NCBI GenBank assembly: GCA_021771675.1
Contig: JAETOP010000005.1
Coordinates: forward strand, 3,629-67,628
Source of the DNA: Oscillospiraceae bacterium
Lineage (GTDB): Bacteria > Bacillota_A > Clostridia > Oscillospirales > Oscillospiraceae
DNA length: 64,000 nucleotides
Reading direction: 5' to 3'
Within the stretch, counting starts at the first letter, position 1; each line of letters opens with the position of its first letter. Below are positions 15,564 through 24,259 of the stretch, one piece after another. The notes below the pieces were generated by a model that was not told the DNA's origin, searched no databases, and worked only from the letters and a program-made list of their open reading frames with translations. A program made the translations under genes and the position numbers.

Positions 15564-16006
15564 TCAAGTGTACCAATGAATGCCCGCTTCAGCGGTTTTC
15601 CGGTTGTTGCCACAACTGCCCGGAATTTGACCACTGTGATGAAGCGTGTGAAGAAAACCCCAATGCCTGTGGGGAAGCCACCTTTGACGAGGAAACCGGC
15701 CTTTCTGAATTCAGGGCCACCCAGATTGCCACCCTGAACGCTATTGCTTCCCTGACCGCCCATAAAAAGGCCATTGAGGAACAGGAAAAGCAGATGAAAG
15801 CGGCCCTGTATGAAGCCATGGTGAAGTACGGGATCAAGAAATTTGAATCCGATGTTCTGAACCTTACCCTTGTGGAGCCTACCACCGCCACCAGCATTGA
15901 TTCCGCCAAGCTGAAGAAGAAATATCCTGATATTGCGGCGGAATGTTCCAAATCCAGCGCCAAGGCCGGGTATGTGAAGATCACGCTGAAGGAAGGTGGG
16001 CAGTAA
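15560..16006 (+). CDS. Cys-rich N-terminus, Gp157-like phage protein
   Basis: The 148-aa protein has a cysteine cluster (CTNECPLQRFSGCCHNCPEFDHCDEACEENPNAC, seven or more Cys in residues 4-38) that could bind zinc or an iron-sulfur cluster. A coiled helix follows (AHKKAIEEQEKQMKAALYEAMVKYG), then a beta part (KKFESDVLNLTLVEPT) like the C-terminus of siphophage Gp157 proteins. Its function is unknown. It overlaps both neighbours by 1-4 bp. Confidence 0.6.
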   Translation: MIKCTNECPLQRFSGCCHNCPEFDHCDEACEENPNACGEATFDEETGLSEFRATQIATLNAIASLTAHKKAIEEQEKQMKAALYEAMVKYGIKKFESDVLNLTLVEPTTATSIDSAKLKKKYPDIAAECSKSSAKAGYVKITLKEGGQ

Positions 16007-16311
16007 TGACCGTTGAACAGATCGAACTTCGGAAGATTTTAACCCAAATGCTGGCAGATAACGGGATCAACCGAGAAACCATCAAGGGCTTTGTGGAAGA
16101 AATTGTTTCTGAAAAAGTTGATCGGGCGATTGACCGGGTTATTCATGAAGCCAACATGGATTCTCTTGTGAGAAGAACGGTTCAGGACACTATCAAAACC
16201 ACCATTTCTGATGAAGTGTGTTGGAATGTTCGCCGGGTGCTTGGAAGTGTTTCAATTTCCATTGAAACCCACGGGAACTTCAGGGGTGGTGAAACTGATG
16301 GCGAGGGATGA
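16006..16311 (+). CDS. hypothetical helical phage protein
   Basis: ATG 16006 overlaps the previous TAA by one base. The 101-aa product is mainly helical (EQIELRKILTQMLADNGI, EEIVSEKVDRAIDRVIHEAN, RTVQDTIKTTISDEV) with a short Ser/Gly tail. No family recognised. Translational coupling to both neighbours supports it. Confidence 0.55.
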   Translation: MTVEQIELRKILTQMLADNGINRETIKGFVEEIVSEKVDRAIDRVIHEANMDSLVRRTVQDTIKTTISDEVCWNVRRVLGSVSISIETHGNFRGGETDGEG

Positions 16312-16570
16312 ATTTTGGGATACCCTGAAGGAACACGCCCACCAGAACCACAAAGAACGGGTTTCCAAGAACCCTGATCGGATTGCCTATGCTATTCAGC
16401 AATTTGAAGCCCATGGAATTGAATACCAACTGAAAAATGAGCAAACCGGCCATTTTCACTGTTGGCGGAAGTCTGATGATAAACTGTTCCAATTCTACGC
16501 TGGAACCGGGAAGATTCAGGGATTGGAAAACCGTGGTATTCACAACCTGATCCGAATTTTGGAGGGGTAA
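16298..16570 (+). CDS. hypothetical phage protein
   Basis: ATG 16298 (MARDEFWDTLKEHAHQNH) is preceded by GGGGTGGTGA and overlaps the previous gene by 14 bp. The 90-aa product has FEAHGIEYQLKNEQTGHFHCWRKSDDKLFQFYAGTGKI, a beta-rich fold sometimes seen in small phage proteins of the early region, but no function is known. The longer frame start at 16211 lies deep in the previous gene and is less likely. Confidence 0.6.
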   Translation: MARDEFWDTLKEHAHQNHKERVSKNPDRIAYAIQQFEAHGIEYQLKNEQTGHFHCWRKSDDKLFQFYAGTGKIQGLENRGIHNLIRILEG

Positions 16571-16574
16571 GCCC

Positions 16575-16916
16575 ATGATCATCAAATGGCACCCATGCCC
16601 CGGCCACCCCAATTATGAAATCAACCGATTAGCCCAAATTCGTTCAGTGAAAACCGGGAAGCTGTTGAAGCCTTATGACGATGGTTCCGGTTATTTGCGG
16701 GTGAAATTGGATGGGGAAAATTGCCGGTTACATATTCTTGTGGCGCTGGCCTTTATCCCAAACCCCGAAAACAAACCCGTGGTGAACCACAAGCACGGCA
16801 AAAAGCATGATTGCAGAGCTTCCCAACTGGAATGGGCAACCATTTCAGAGAACACAAAACACGCTTGGGATCATGGATTGATCCAGCGGGGGGGGGTGAA
16901 AAAACATGGCCGGTGA
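16575..16916 (+). CDS. NUMOD4/HNH homing-endonuclease-like protein
   Basis: The 113-aa protein opens with a NUMOD4-like segment (IKWHPCPGHPNYEINRLAQIRSVKTGKLLKP). The HNH_3 core follows: LHILVALAFIPNP, VVNHKHGKKHDCRASQLEWAT, ENTKHAWDHGL (residues 53-105). This is the arrangement of freestanding phage homing endonucleases. A G9 tract (16888-16896) lies in its last codons and also contributes the ribosome site of the next gene. Whether it is an active selfish gene is not known. Confidence 0.8.
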   Translation: MIIKWHPCPGHPNYEINRLAQIRSVKTGKLLKPYDDGSGYLRVKLDGENCRLHILVALAFIPNPENKPVVNHKHGKKHDCRASQLEWATISENTKHAWDHGLIQRGGVKKHGR

Positions 16917-17322
16917 AAAGAACTTTGAAAACCGCCTGAAGGACTGGTTGGAATCTGAAGGCATTTATCCTTTGGGGGAACCGGTTGACCGGATGAAGGC
17001 CCCGCCCTGTGGGTATTGGGAAAAACGGTGGGGCGGCGGAAGATATACAAAATCCGGTTTGCCCGATATGAAGATCACCATAAAAGGCATTTCCCTTGAA
17101 GTGGAACTGAAGGCTTCCAACGGAACCCCTTCAGAACTTCAAAAGCGAAACCTGAAACAGATCAACCAATCACAGTGTTTCGGTTTCATCCTGTACCCGG
17201 AAGGTTTTGAAGCCTTCAAGAACATTGTGAAAGGGGTGAAAGAATGCGAGTTTCCCACAGCCGGGTTGAAGTCTTTGATAGATGCCCATACAAATACCGC
17301 TTGCGATATGTGGAAGGGATAG
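16906..17322 (+). CDS. VRR-NUC nuclease
   Basis: The 138-aa protein carries the VRR-NUC core of the PD-(D/E)xK fold: SGLPDMKITIKGISLEVELKAS (D at about residue 50, ExK as ELK at residue 64-66) and the later QFGF-like QCFGFILYP. Family members cut branched or flap DNA and often flank phage helicases. ATG 16906 overlaps the HNH gene by 11 bp. Its end overlaps the next gene by 79 bp, which is long for this operon. Confidence 0.85.
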   Translation: MAGEKNFENRLKDWLESEGIYPLGEPVDRMKAPPCGYWEKRWGGGRYTKSGLPDMKITIKGISLEVELKASNGTPSELQKRNLKQINQSQCFGFILYPEGFEAFKNIVKGVKECEFPTAGLKSLIDAHTNTACDMWKG

Positions 17323-18791
17323 GCACAATCCCGAACACCGATCCTGACAATGCCTTGATCCTTGGAACGGCCCTTCACACCGGCATTGAAGAAGGGGTTG
17401 AACAGGCCCTTGAATTCTACCAGAACAGCTTCCCGATCCTGACGGATGATCATGTAAATGAAATGATGAAGTTGGAAGCCCTGATTCCAAAAGCCAAGGC
17501 CCTGTTGCCACCGGGCGGCAAGTTTGAACTTCCCATTGGGAACGCTGACTTCATCGGGTTCATGGATTACCTTGTTCCCATGGGATGGATGGCGAAAAAC
17601 GCCTTTAACAACCCGTGGGGTGAAGATGTTCAGGTTTTTGATCTGTATGATTTCAAGTATTCCAATAACGCCAAGACCTATGCCGTTTCCGGTCAGCTTC
17701 ATGAATACAAGTATTGGTATGAACTGACCCACCCCGGCCACAGGATCAGGAATATGTATTTCCTGATTGTTCCCAAGGTGAAGATCAAACAGAAGAAAAC
17801 AGAAACCCTTCTTCAATTCCGGGATCGGTTGCAGGACGCTTTGAAAGAAGCTGAACCAACGCTGATGCCGATCCGGTTTGACCCCATGAAGGTTGTTGGC
17901 TTCATGACCAATGTGAAGCACATGGTTGAAGCCGCAGAATTTCCCAAGAACCCAAACCACTTTTGCGGGTGGTGTGAGTATGAAGAATACTGTATGAAAG
18001 GATGGGATTATATGTTACTCCCCAAAAATGAACGGCGTGATCTGAACGCCACCAAAAAGAAGGTTGTTTGGCTGTATGGCGCACCCTTCAGCGGCAAGAC
18101 CTTCTTTGCCAACCAATTCCCTGATCCGCTGATGTTGAACACGGATGGCAACATCAAGTTTGTGGATGCCCCGTACATTTCCATCCGGGATGTGGTGACC
18201 GTGGAAGGCCGGTTGACCAAACGGAAGCTGGCCTATGAAGTGTTCGTGGAAGCTGTGGGCGAACTGGAAAAACAGCAGAATGATTTCAAAACCATTGTGG
18301 TTGATCTGCTGGAAGATGTCTATGAATCCTGCCGGGTTTACATCTGTGACCGTCAGGGCTGGAAGCATGAATCTGATGATTCTTTCCGGGCTTGGGATAT
18401 GGTCATAAGCGAATTCCTGAACACCCTGAAGCGGCTGATCAACATGGATTATGAAAATATCATTCTGATCAGCCATGAGGACAGAAGCCGGGATTTGACC
18501 CGAAAAGGCGGGGACAAGATCACATCTATTCGCCCCAATATGCGTGAGAAGATCGCCAACAAGGTTGCCGGTATGGTTGATCTTGTGGCCCGTATCGTGG
18601 CGGACGATGATGAACGGGTGCTGTCTTTCAAAACCTCTGAAGTGATCTTTGGCGGTGGGCGGCTGACTGTTCACAACAAGGAAATCCCGCTGGATTATGA
18701 AGCCTTTTGTGAAGTGTATGAGGAAGCCAACCAGAAGGCCGCAGGAGCCGTCAAGCGTGGCGGTGATGTAACTACTACCCCCCAAGCCTGA
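17244..18791 (+). CDS. Cas4/RecB-type nuclease fused to Sak4-type ATPase
   Basis: The 515-aa protein joins two domains. Residues 1-255 are a PD-(D/E)xK nuclease (SHSRVEVFDRCPYKYRLRYVEGI at the start, LILGTALHTGIEEG, and a C-terminal CxxC-like FCGWCEYEEYC cluster as in Cas4/AddB iron-sulfur nucleases). Residues 270-500 are a RecA-fold NTPase with Walker A YGAPFSGKTFFA, Walker B IVVDLLED and LISHEDRSRD, as in phage Sak4 annealing/recombination ATPases. Together they could resect ends and load single strands. The frame stops at TGA 18789, but a second open frame without start codon continues in +1; see the next entry. Confidence 0.82.
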   Translation: MRVSHSRVEVFDRCPYKYRLRYVEGIGTIPNTDPDNALILGTALHTGIEEGVEQALEFYQNSFPILTDDHVNEMMKLEALIPKAKALLPPGGKFELPIGNADFIGFMDYLVPMGWMAKNAFNNPWGEDVQVFDLYDFKYSNNAKTYAVSGQLHEYKYWYELTHPGHRIRNMYFLIVPKVKIKQKKTETLLQFRDRLQDALKEAEPTLMPIRFDPMKVVGFMTNVKHMVEAAEFPKNPNHFCGWCEYEEYCMKGWDYMLLPKNERRDLNATKKKVVWLYGAPFSGKTFFANQFPDPLMLNTDGNIKFVDAPYISIRDVVTVEGRLTKRKLAYEVFVEAVGELEKQQNDFKTIVVDLLEDVYESCRVYICDRQGWKHESDDSFRAWDMVISEFLNTLKRLINMDYENIILISHEDRSRDLTRKGGDKITSIRPNMREKIANKVAGMVDLVARIVADDDERVLSFKTSEVIFGGGRLTVHNKEIPLDYEAFCEVYEEANQKAAGAVKRGGDVTTTPQA

Positions 18792-19182
18792 AACCTCTGA
18801 CAGCGGCGAACAGCGGCCCACCAGACGGGCAAAAAAGGCTAAAGAGGAAACCCCGGCCCCGGAACCCGTCAATGATGATCATGATGCTGAAGGTTCGGAG
18901 GGGAGTGATCCCACCCCGGCCAACAATGGCACCACCGAAACCCCGCCTTGGGAGGGTGACGAGGACACCACCGATCTTCCGAAATGCCCGGACGTTGAAC
19001 GGATTTTCGCACAGAACCGGGAAAACCCTGAAATCCCGCTTTGCCCCAACATTGATGCCGGTCACCGGTGCCACAAGGAAGGCGGCCCCGATGTTTGCCC
19101 CCTGTGGGATCGACCCAAGGAAGAAGCGCCCAAGATGGATGTGAACCCGCCCCGGCGCACCCGGAAGAAGCGTGATGCCTGA
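18772..19182 (+). other. +1-frame C-terminal extension of the nuclease-Sak4 gene
   Basis: In the +1 frame a TAA at 18769-18771 is followed by an open frame to TGA 19180-19182 (about 136 codons) that has no ATG, GTG or TTG until near its end. It encodes an acidic, Pro/Thr-rich linker and a Cys cluster (PKCPDVER.., PLCPNIDAGHRCH, DVCPLWDRP). The only place where the upstream frame can enter is the C6 run at 18778-18783 (ACC CCC CAA). The parsimonious reading is one protein of about 650 aa broken by a one-base C insertion, or made through +1 frameshifting. Confidence 0.65.
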
Positions 19183-19517
19183 TGGCGGATGTGCTGATGA
19201 TTGCCGGGAAGCCTGAAACCATTTTCACCGCCCGTGATTTTGAATATCTGGTTGAAAAACACATGGGCCATGAAGCGGCAAAGTATTTCCGGGAATACGC
19301 AGAAAAAGCGGATGAAGAAGTAAGATCGGCCAAGGCCGGTGAAAACACAGACCTTGCTTCTTATGAAGCCGACCTTGAAAGCAATCACAGAGCCTTTCAG
19401 GATATTCAGACGGAAGCCGCCGTGATTATGGGGGTTCTTCAGGAAAAGCGGATCAACCGTGAGAAGATCGCCCATGCAGTAAGGGAAATTGGAAAGATAA
19501 TTTCCAACCAAATATAA
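19182..19517 (+). CDS. hypothetical helical phage protein
   Basis: ATG 19182 overlaps the TGA of the upstream extension (TGATG), which supports that the extension is translated. The 111-aa product is almost entirely helical (DFEYLVEKHMGHEAAKYFREYAEKADEEV..AFQDIQTEAAVIMGVLQEKRI). No family recognised. Confidence 0.6.
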   Translation: MADVLMIAGKPETIFTARDFEYLVEKHMGHEAAKYFREYAEKADEEVRSAKAGENTDLASYEADLESNHRAFQDIQTEAAVIMGVLQEKRINREKIAHAVREIGKIISNQI

Positions 19518-19530
19518 GGAGGAACCCAAC

Positions 19531-19917
19531 ATGAAAAACGATGCCCTGAACCATTTCAAAGAGGAAATGAACCGGCGTGGCCTGTTCCGCAAGATTCAGG
19601 TGTGCGCCAACCTGATCCCCCCCCCACCCGGTGCTGATGGTGAAACCCTGATCGAACTTCACCGTTCCGCCGCCAAGATCGCCATTCAGAATTACGCCGA
19701 ACATCATGAAGATTTCTGTGATGTGATGGCGGAAGCGGCCATTGATCATCTGCTGAACACCGTTCTTCCTGATGATCTGTTCATCCCCAATGGTGGTTTT
19801 TCCCCTACGAAAGAAGAAGTTGACAGCATGAACCGGGCCAAGGAAACGGCTGACAAAGCGGCCAAGATGCTTGATACCCTGTTCGGTGGGTTGGCTGACC
19901 TTCTGAAAACCCTTTAA
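19531..19917 (+). CDS. hypothetical phage protein
   Basis: AAGGAGG precedes ATG 19531. The 128-aa protein begins MKNDALNHFKEEMNRRGLF and has a Pro-run IPPPPGAD created by a C9 tract (19617-19625), then helices (AAIDHLLNTVLPDDLF, MNRAKETADKAAKMLDTLFGGL). Function unknown. It sits directly before the DUF669 gene and may belong to the recombination module. Confidence 0.6.
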   Translation: MKNDALNHFKEEMNRRGLFRKIQVCANLIPPPPGADGETLIELHRSAAKIAIQNYAEHHEDFCDVMAEAAIDHLLNTVLPDDLFIPNGGFSPTKEEVDSMNRAKETADKAAKMLDTLFGGLADLLKTL

Positions 19918-19944
19918 TAAATACATTTTTGGAGGTAAAAAACT

Positions 19945-20412
19945 ATGGCTATTGATTTTGACAAGATTGATCGTACCGTTGATCTGAAGGGCCTTCAGGC
20001 CGATGTGGAGGACGCCAAGAAGAATGGCGGCGGTGATTTCCCCACCATCCCCGCTGGCAAGTATGAAGCCAAGGTGGAAACCATGGAGATCAAAGGCACC
20101 AAGGCCGATCCCAACCGTCCCATGCTGGCTGTGTCCTTCAAGATTCTTTCCGGTGAGTACAAGAACCAGCGCCTGTTCATGAACCGTGTTCTGTACGGCA
20201 CCAAGAACGACAAGAACATGATCGCTTCCGCTATGGGCTTCCTTGAAAAGCTGGATTCCGGTATTCCCGTCAGCTTCACCAGCTATAAGCAGTTTGCCCA
20301 GCTTGTCCTTGACATTGCGGAAGCCATTGATGGCAAGCTGGAATATGCCGTGGACTACGATGATTCCCGCCTCAATTCCATCAAGATCACGGAAGTCTTT
20401 GACGCTAACTAA
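19945..20412 (+). CDS. DUF669 single-strand-binding-like protein
   Basis: The 155-aa protein matches DUF669: an N-terminal MAIDFDKIDRTVDLKGL, then PAGKYEAKVETMEIKGTKADPNRPMLAVSFKILSGEYKNQRLF, which forms an OB-like beta barrel, and a C-terminal acidic end. DUF669 genes stand next to Sak4 or Erf genes in many phages and are considered to be SSB-like. GGAGG precedes ATG 19945. The neighbouring nuclease-Sak4 fusion fits this. Confidence 0.8.
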   Translation: MAIDFDKIDRTVDLKGLQADVEDAKKNGGGDFPTIPAGKYEAKVETMEIKGTKADPNRPMLAVSFKILSGEYKNQRLFMNRVLYGTKNDKNMIASAMGFLEKLDSGIPVSFTSYKQFAQLVLDIAEAIDGKLEYAVDYDDSRLNSIKITEVFDAN

Positions 20413-20417
20413 TCTTC

Positions 20418-20490
20418 AACAGGCCGGGGGTGTGGGCGCAAGCCCCCCCCGGTTGGGCCTATGGTGAAGCCTTCCCGTGGCGGGCCTGTT
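20418..20490 (+). other. structured spacer before DNA polymerase
   Basis: AACAGGCC (20418-20425) pairs with GGCCTGTT (20483-20490), and inside lie GGGGG and C8 runs that can pair further. TTTTC follows. It may be a terminator or an attenuator between DUF669 and the polymerase. Confidence 0.4.
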
Positions 20491-20533
20491 TTCACTAATT
20501 CACCGAAAATTATTACAGAAAGTGGGTGAATTG

Positions 20534-22357
20534 ATGGTTTTTTATGATTTTGAGGTTTTCAAGTATGATTGGCTTGTGGTTCTGATTGATATTTACGCCA
20601 AAAAGGAAACCGTGATTATCAACAATCCCGCCGAACTTCTTCAATTCTATGAAGCCCACAAGGGTGACATTTGGGTTGGTTACAACAGCCGGAACTATGA
20701 CCAATACATCCTGAAGGCTATTCTTTGCGGGTTTGACCCCAAGAAGGTGAATGATTGGATTATTTTGCAGGACAAACCCGGATATAGATTTTCCAGCCTG
20801 TTCCGTGATTATCCGGTGATCAACTATGACGTGATGCCCAACCCGCCAATCAGCCTGAAAGCCCTGGAAGCGTTCATGGGCCATTCCATCAAGGAAACGT
20901 CCGTTCCCTTTGACATTAACCGGCCCCTGACTGAAGAAGAATTGGCTGAAACAGTGAAGTATTGCCGCCATGACGTGGAAGAAACTGTGGAAGTCTGGTT
21001 ACGGCGGAAGGAAGATGAATTCGATGCCCAAATGTCCCTTGTGAAAGCCTTCAACCTTCCCATTGGGGACATAGGACGTACCAAGGCCCAGCTATCCGCC
21101 AAAATCCTTGGAGCCGTTCAGCGGGATCACAATGATGAATTTGAAATTGAGATTCCAAAAACCTTGCGGATTGAACGATATTCAAGCGTTTTGAACTTCT
21201 ACAAGAACCCTTTGAACCGGGACTATTCCAAGACCCTTGCCCTGGATGTGGCCGGGGTTCCTCACGTCTTTGCATGGGGCGGGCTTCACGGGGCAATCCC
21301 CAAGTATTCCGGGGAAGGGTGGTATATCAATGTCGATGTGGCGAGTTATTACCCGTCCCTGATGCTGGAATACGGCTGGATCAGCCGCAACGTGAAAGAC
21401 CCGGCCCGGTATGCGGAAATTTACCACACCCGCCTGAAGCTGAAGGCGGAAAAGAACCCCATGCAACAGCCCTATAAAATCGTTCTGAATTCCACCTATG
21501 GCGCTATGAAAGACCGCCACAACGCCCTATTTGATCCCCGGCAAGCCAACAATGTTTGTGTGGGCGGGCAGTTGCTTCTTCTGGATTTGATTGAACGATT
21601 GGAAGATCACTGTGACATTATCCAAAGCAACACCGATGGCATTTTGGTGAAGTTGCGCCGGTATGAAGATTATGACCTGATAGATGATATTTGTTGGGAG
21701 TGGGAAAAGCGTACCGGGATGCGCCTTGAATTCGATGAATTCCACAAGGTTTTTCAGAAGGACGTGAACAATTATTTGATTGTCCCGGAAGGCCCGCTGT
21801 TCGATGAAAAGGGGAAGCCCCGGTGGAAATGCAAGGGGGCCTATGTGAAGAAGCTGTCTGATCTGGACTATGACCTTCCCATTGTGAACCGGGGGATCAT
21901 TGACTATTTTCTTCACGGCACCTTGCCGGAAGAAACCGTTGGAGCCTGTACCAGCTTGCGGGACTTTCAGAAGGTTGTGAAGGTTTCCAGCAAATACAAA
22001 TATGCCCTGTATTCCCCCACTATCGTCTATCAGAAAATCCGGGACGAAAAGGGCCGGTCAAAGACCGTGAAACGCTTCTATGGTGGAGAAATCCAGAAAG
22101 ATCAAACTTTCCGGGTGTTTGCTTCCACGGACACCCAAAAAGGCGGTTTGTTCAAAGTTTCCGGGAAGATCATTCGGGGCCGGGAAAAGAACCCGGAACA
22201 GTTTGCCAATACCCCTGAACACTGTTTCTTCATCAATGACGATGTAACCGGGTTGCCGATCCCGGCAGAACTGGACAAGGGCTACTATATCAAGATGATC
22301 TATGACCGGTTGGCAGATTTCGGCGTAACATTTGACACCTTGGGGGGGGGGCTTTAA
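20534..22357 (+). CDS. Family B DNA polymerase
   Basis: ATG 20534 gives 607 aa beginning MVFYDFEVFKYDW, which is the ExoI motif (DxE) of the 3'-5' proofreading domain; an upstream frame start at 20477 has no ribosome site. ExoII-like NSRNYDQY follows. Polymerase motif A is DVASYYPSLM (about residue 268), motif B is KIVLNSTYGAMKD (about 313-325) and motif C is SNTDGI (about 362). Size is small for the family, as in other phage enzymes. It probably replicates the phage together with the primase/helicase 3 bp downstream. A G10 run (22342-22351) forms its last Gly codons. Confidence 0.88.
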   Translation: MVFYDFEVFKYDWLVVLIDIYAKKETVIINNPAELLQFYEAHKGDIWVGYNSRNYDQYILKAILCGFDPKKVNDWIILQDKPGYRFSSLFRDYPVINYDVMPNPPISLKALEAFMGHSIKETSVPFDINRPLTEEELAETVKYCRHDVEETVEVWLRRKEDEFDAQMSLVKAFNLPIGDIGRTKAQLSAKILGAVQRDHNDEFEIEIPKTLRIERYSSVLNFYKNPLNRDYSKTLALDVAGVPHVFAWGGLHGAIPKYSGEGWYINVDVASYYPSLMLEYGWISRNVKDPARYAEIYHTRLKLKAEKNPMQQPYKIVLNSTYGAMKDRHNALFDPRQANNVCVGGQLLLLDLIERLEDHCDIIQSNTDGILVKLRRYEDYDLIDDICWEWEKRTGMRLEFDEFHKVFQKDVNNYLIVPEGPLFDEKGKPRWKCKGAYVKKLSDLDYDLPIVNRGIIDYFLHGTLPEETVGACTSLRDFQKVVKVSSKYKYALYSPTIVYQKIRDEKGRSKTVKRFYGGEIQKDQTFRVFASTDTQKGGLFKVSGKIIRGREKNPEQFANTPEHCFFINDDVTGLPIPAELDKGYYIKMIYDRLADFGVTFDTLGGGL

Positions 22358-22360
22358 GCC

Positions 22361-24259
22361 GTGGAATTGTTTAGGGGCTATGTCCTGACAAGGAATAAGG
22401 AGTGTTTAGAGAAATTCAAAGGTGTGAAACGCCTGAAAACCCTGGACGATGTGCGGGACGCTGATGAATTTGCCGCCATTCTTGGGGACGAAACCATTTT
22501 GATTGATGTGGACAATGGCCCAACGTCTGATATTCTGTTCAAAATGGTTCAAGACTTGGGCTTGAAGTGTAGAGTGTACGCCACCACCAGGGGAAAACAC
22601 TTCTACTTCAAGAACCCGGAAGGCACCGTGGAAAAAAGCTGGACAAAACAAACCCTTGCCGTGGGGATTACCACGGATGCCAAAGTGGGCCGGAACAACA
22701 GCTATGCCATTATGCGCTTTAATGGCGTGGATCGGGCCATTCTGCTGGATTGCCCGGAAGATGAAATTCAGGAGATTCCCAAGTGGCTGACCCCGGTGAA
22801 AACCAATCAGGACTTCTTGACCATGGAAGCCGGGGATGGACGGAACCAAAGCCTGTTCAACTACATTCTGACCCTTCAGAGCGAGGATTTCACAAAGGAA
22901 GAAGCCCGTGAAACCATCCGCCTGATCAACCGGTATGTTCTTTCCGATCCGCTGTCTGAACGGGAACTGGAAACCATTCTTCGGGATGATGCGTTCAAGA
23001 AGCCGGTGTTTTTCAAGGGTTCCACTTTCCTGTTTGATAAGTTTGCAACCTATCTGAAGAACAACAACCATATTGTGAAGATCAATGGTCAGCTTCACAT
23101 TTACAAGGATGGGATTTATGTTCCCGGCCATGCGGAAATTGAATCCCAAATGATCAAGCACATCCCCCATCTGAAGCGGGCCAACCGTTCTGAAGTGCTT
23201 GCCTATCTTGAAATCATGATTGATGGGGAAGCCAAGACCACCAACCCCAATGTGATTGCCTTCACCAATGGCCTTTACAACATCAAGGATGGTTCATTCA
23301 GGGACTTCACCCCGGATGTGGTGATCACAAATAAAATCCCGTGGCCCTACAATCCAGCCGCCTATTCGGAATTGCTGGATCACACCCTTGACCGGCTGGC
23401 CTGTAACGATCCTGAAGTTAGGGCCTTGCTGGAAGAAATGGTGGGCTATTGCCTGTACCGGCGCAATGAACTTGGAAAAGCCTTCATTCTGATTGGCGAT
23501 AAGAGCAACGGCAAATCCACCTTCCTTCATGTGGTGAAGAATATGCTTGGGGATTCCAACATTGCTTCCCTTGACCTGAAGGAACTTGGGGACAGGTTCA
23601 AAACCGCTGAACTGTTCGGAAAGCTGGCGAACATCGGTGATGATATTGGTGATGAATTTATTGCCAATGCTTCTGTGTTCAAGAAGCTGGTAACCGGTGA
23701 TCGGGTGAATGTGGAGCGGAAAGGCCAAGACCCGTTTGAATTCAACAACTATGCAAAATTCCTGTTCAGCGCCAATAACATCCCCCGCATGAAGGATAAA
23801 ACCGGAGCCGTTCAGCGGCGTTTGGTGATTGTCCCATTCGATGCAAAGTTTACCCCGAATGATCCCGATTTCCGCCCGTTCATCAAAGATGAACTTTGTG
23901 AACAGGATTCCATGGAATATCTGATTGTTTTGGGCCTGAAGGCTTTGAAATCTGTTTTGGGTAAAGCCCAATTCACCACTTCCAAGCGGGTTCAGGGGCA
24001 GTTGGATGAATATGAACAGAACAACAACCCCATCATTGGTTTCATTCAGGAAGTGGGCCTTGACGGGATTGTAAATGAAGCCACCAACACCGTTTACCGG
24101 CGCTATAAGGAATACTGTATTGCAAATAACTTCCAAGCCCTATCCGCCATTGAATTTTCAAGGCAGATTTGCAAGCGGTGTGGGTTTGTCACCGATGCAA
24201 AGTACATCAAGGGGAAGAAAACCCGTGTGTTCGTGGAAGGGACAGGTGGTGAAGAATGA
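22361..24259 (+). CDS. Primase / SF3 helicase (D5/P4-type)
   Basis: The 632-aa product starts at GTG 22361. The N-terminal 200 residues form a primase-like part (FAAILGDETILIDVDNGPTSD, TTRGKHFYFKN, VGRNNSYAIMRF) of the archaeo-eukaryotic type, then the D5_N linker. The C-terminal SF3 helicase has Walker A GDKSNGKST (about residue 381), Walker B-like NIGDDIGDEF and motif C KFLFSANNIPR. SF3 helicases load at origins and unwind. Neighbouring genes are the polymerase and a methyltransferase. It is a good candidate to act on the duplicated iteron elements. Confidence 0.88.
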   Translation: MELFRGYVLTRNKECLEKFKGVKRLKTLDDVRDADEFAAILGDETILIDVDNGPTSDILFKMVQDLGLKCRVYATTRGKHFYFKNPEGTVEKSWTKQTLAVGITTDAKVGRNNSYAIMRFNGVDRAILLDCPEDEIQEIPKWLTPVKTNQDFLTMEAGDGRNQSLFNYILTLQSEDFTKEEARETIRLINRYVLSDPLSERELETILRDDAFKKPVFFKGSTFLFDKFATYLKNNNHIVKINGQLHIYKDGIYVPGHAEIESQMIKHIPHLKRANRSEVLAYLEIMIDGEAKTTNPNVIAFTNGLYNIKDGSFRDFTPDVVITNKIPWPYNPAAYSELLDHTLDRLACNDPEVRALLEEMVGYCLYRRNELGKAFILIGDKSNGKSTFLHVVKNMLGDSNIASLDLKELGDRFKTAELFGKLANIGDDIGDEFIANASVFKKLVTGDRVNVERKGQDPFEFNNYAKFLFSANNIPRMKDKTGAVQRRLVIVPFDAKFTPNDPDFRPFIKDELCEQDSMEYLIVLGLKALKSVLGKAQFTTSKRVQGQLDEYEQNNNPIIGFIQEVGLDGIVNEATNTVYRRYKEYCIANNFQALSAIEFSRQICKRCGFVTDAKYIKGKKTRVFVEGTGGEE

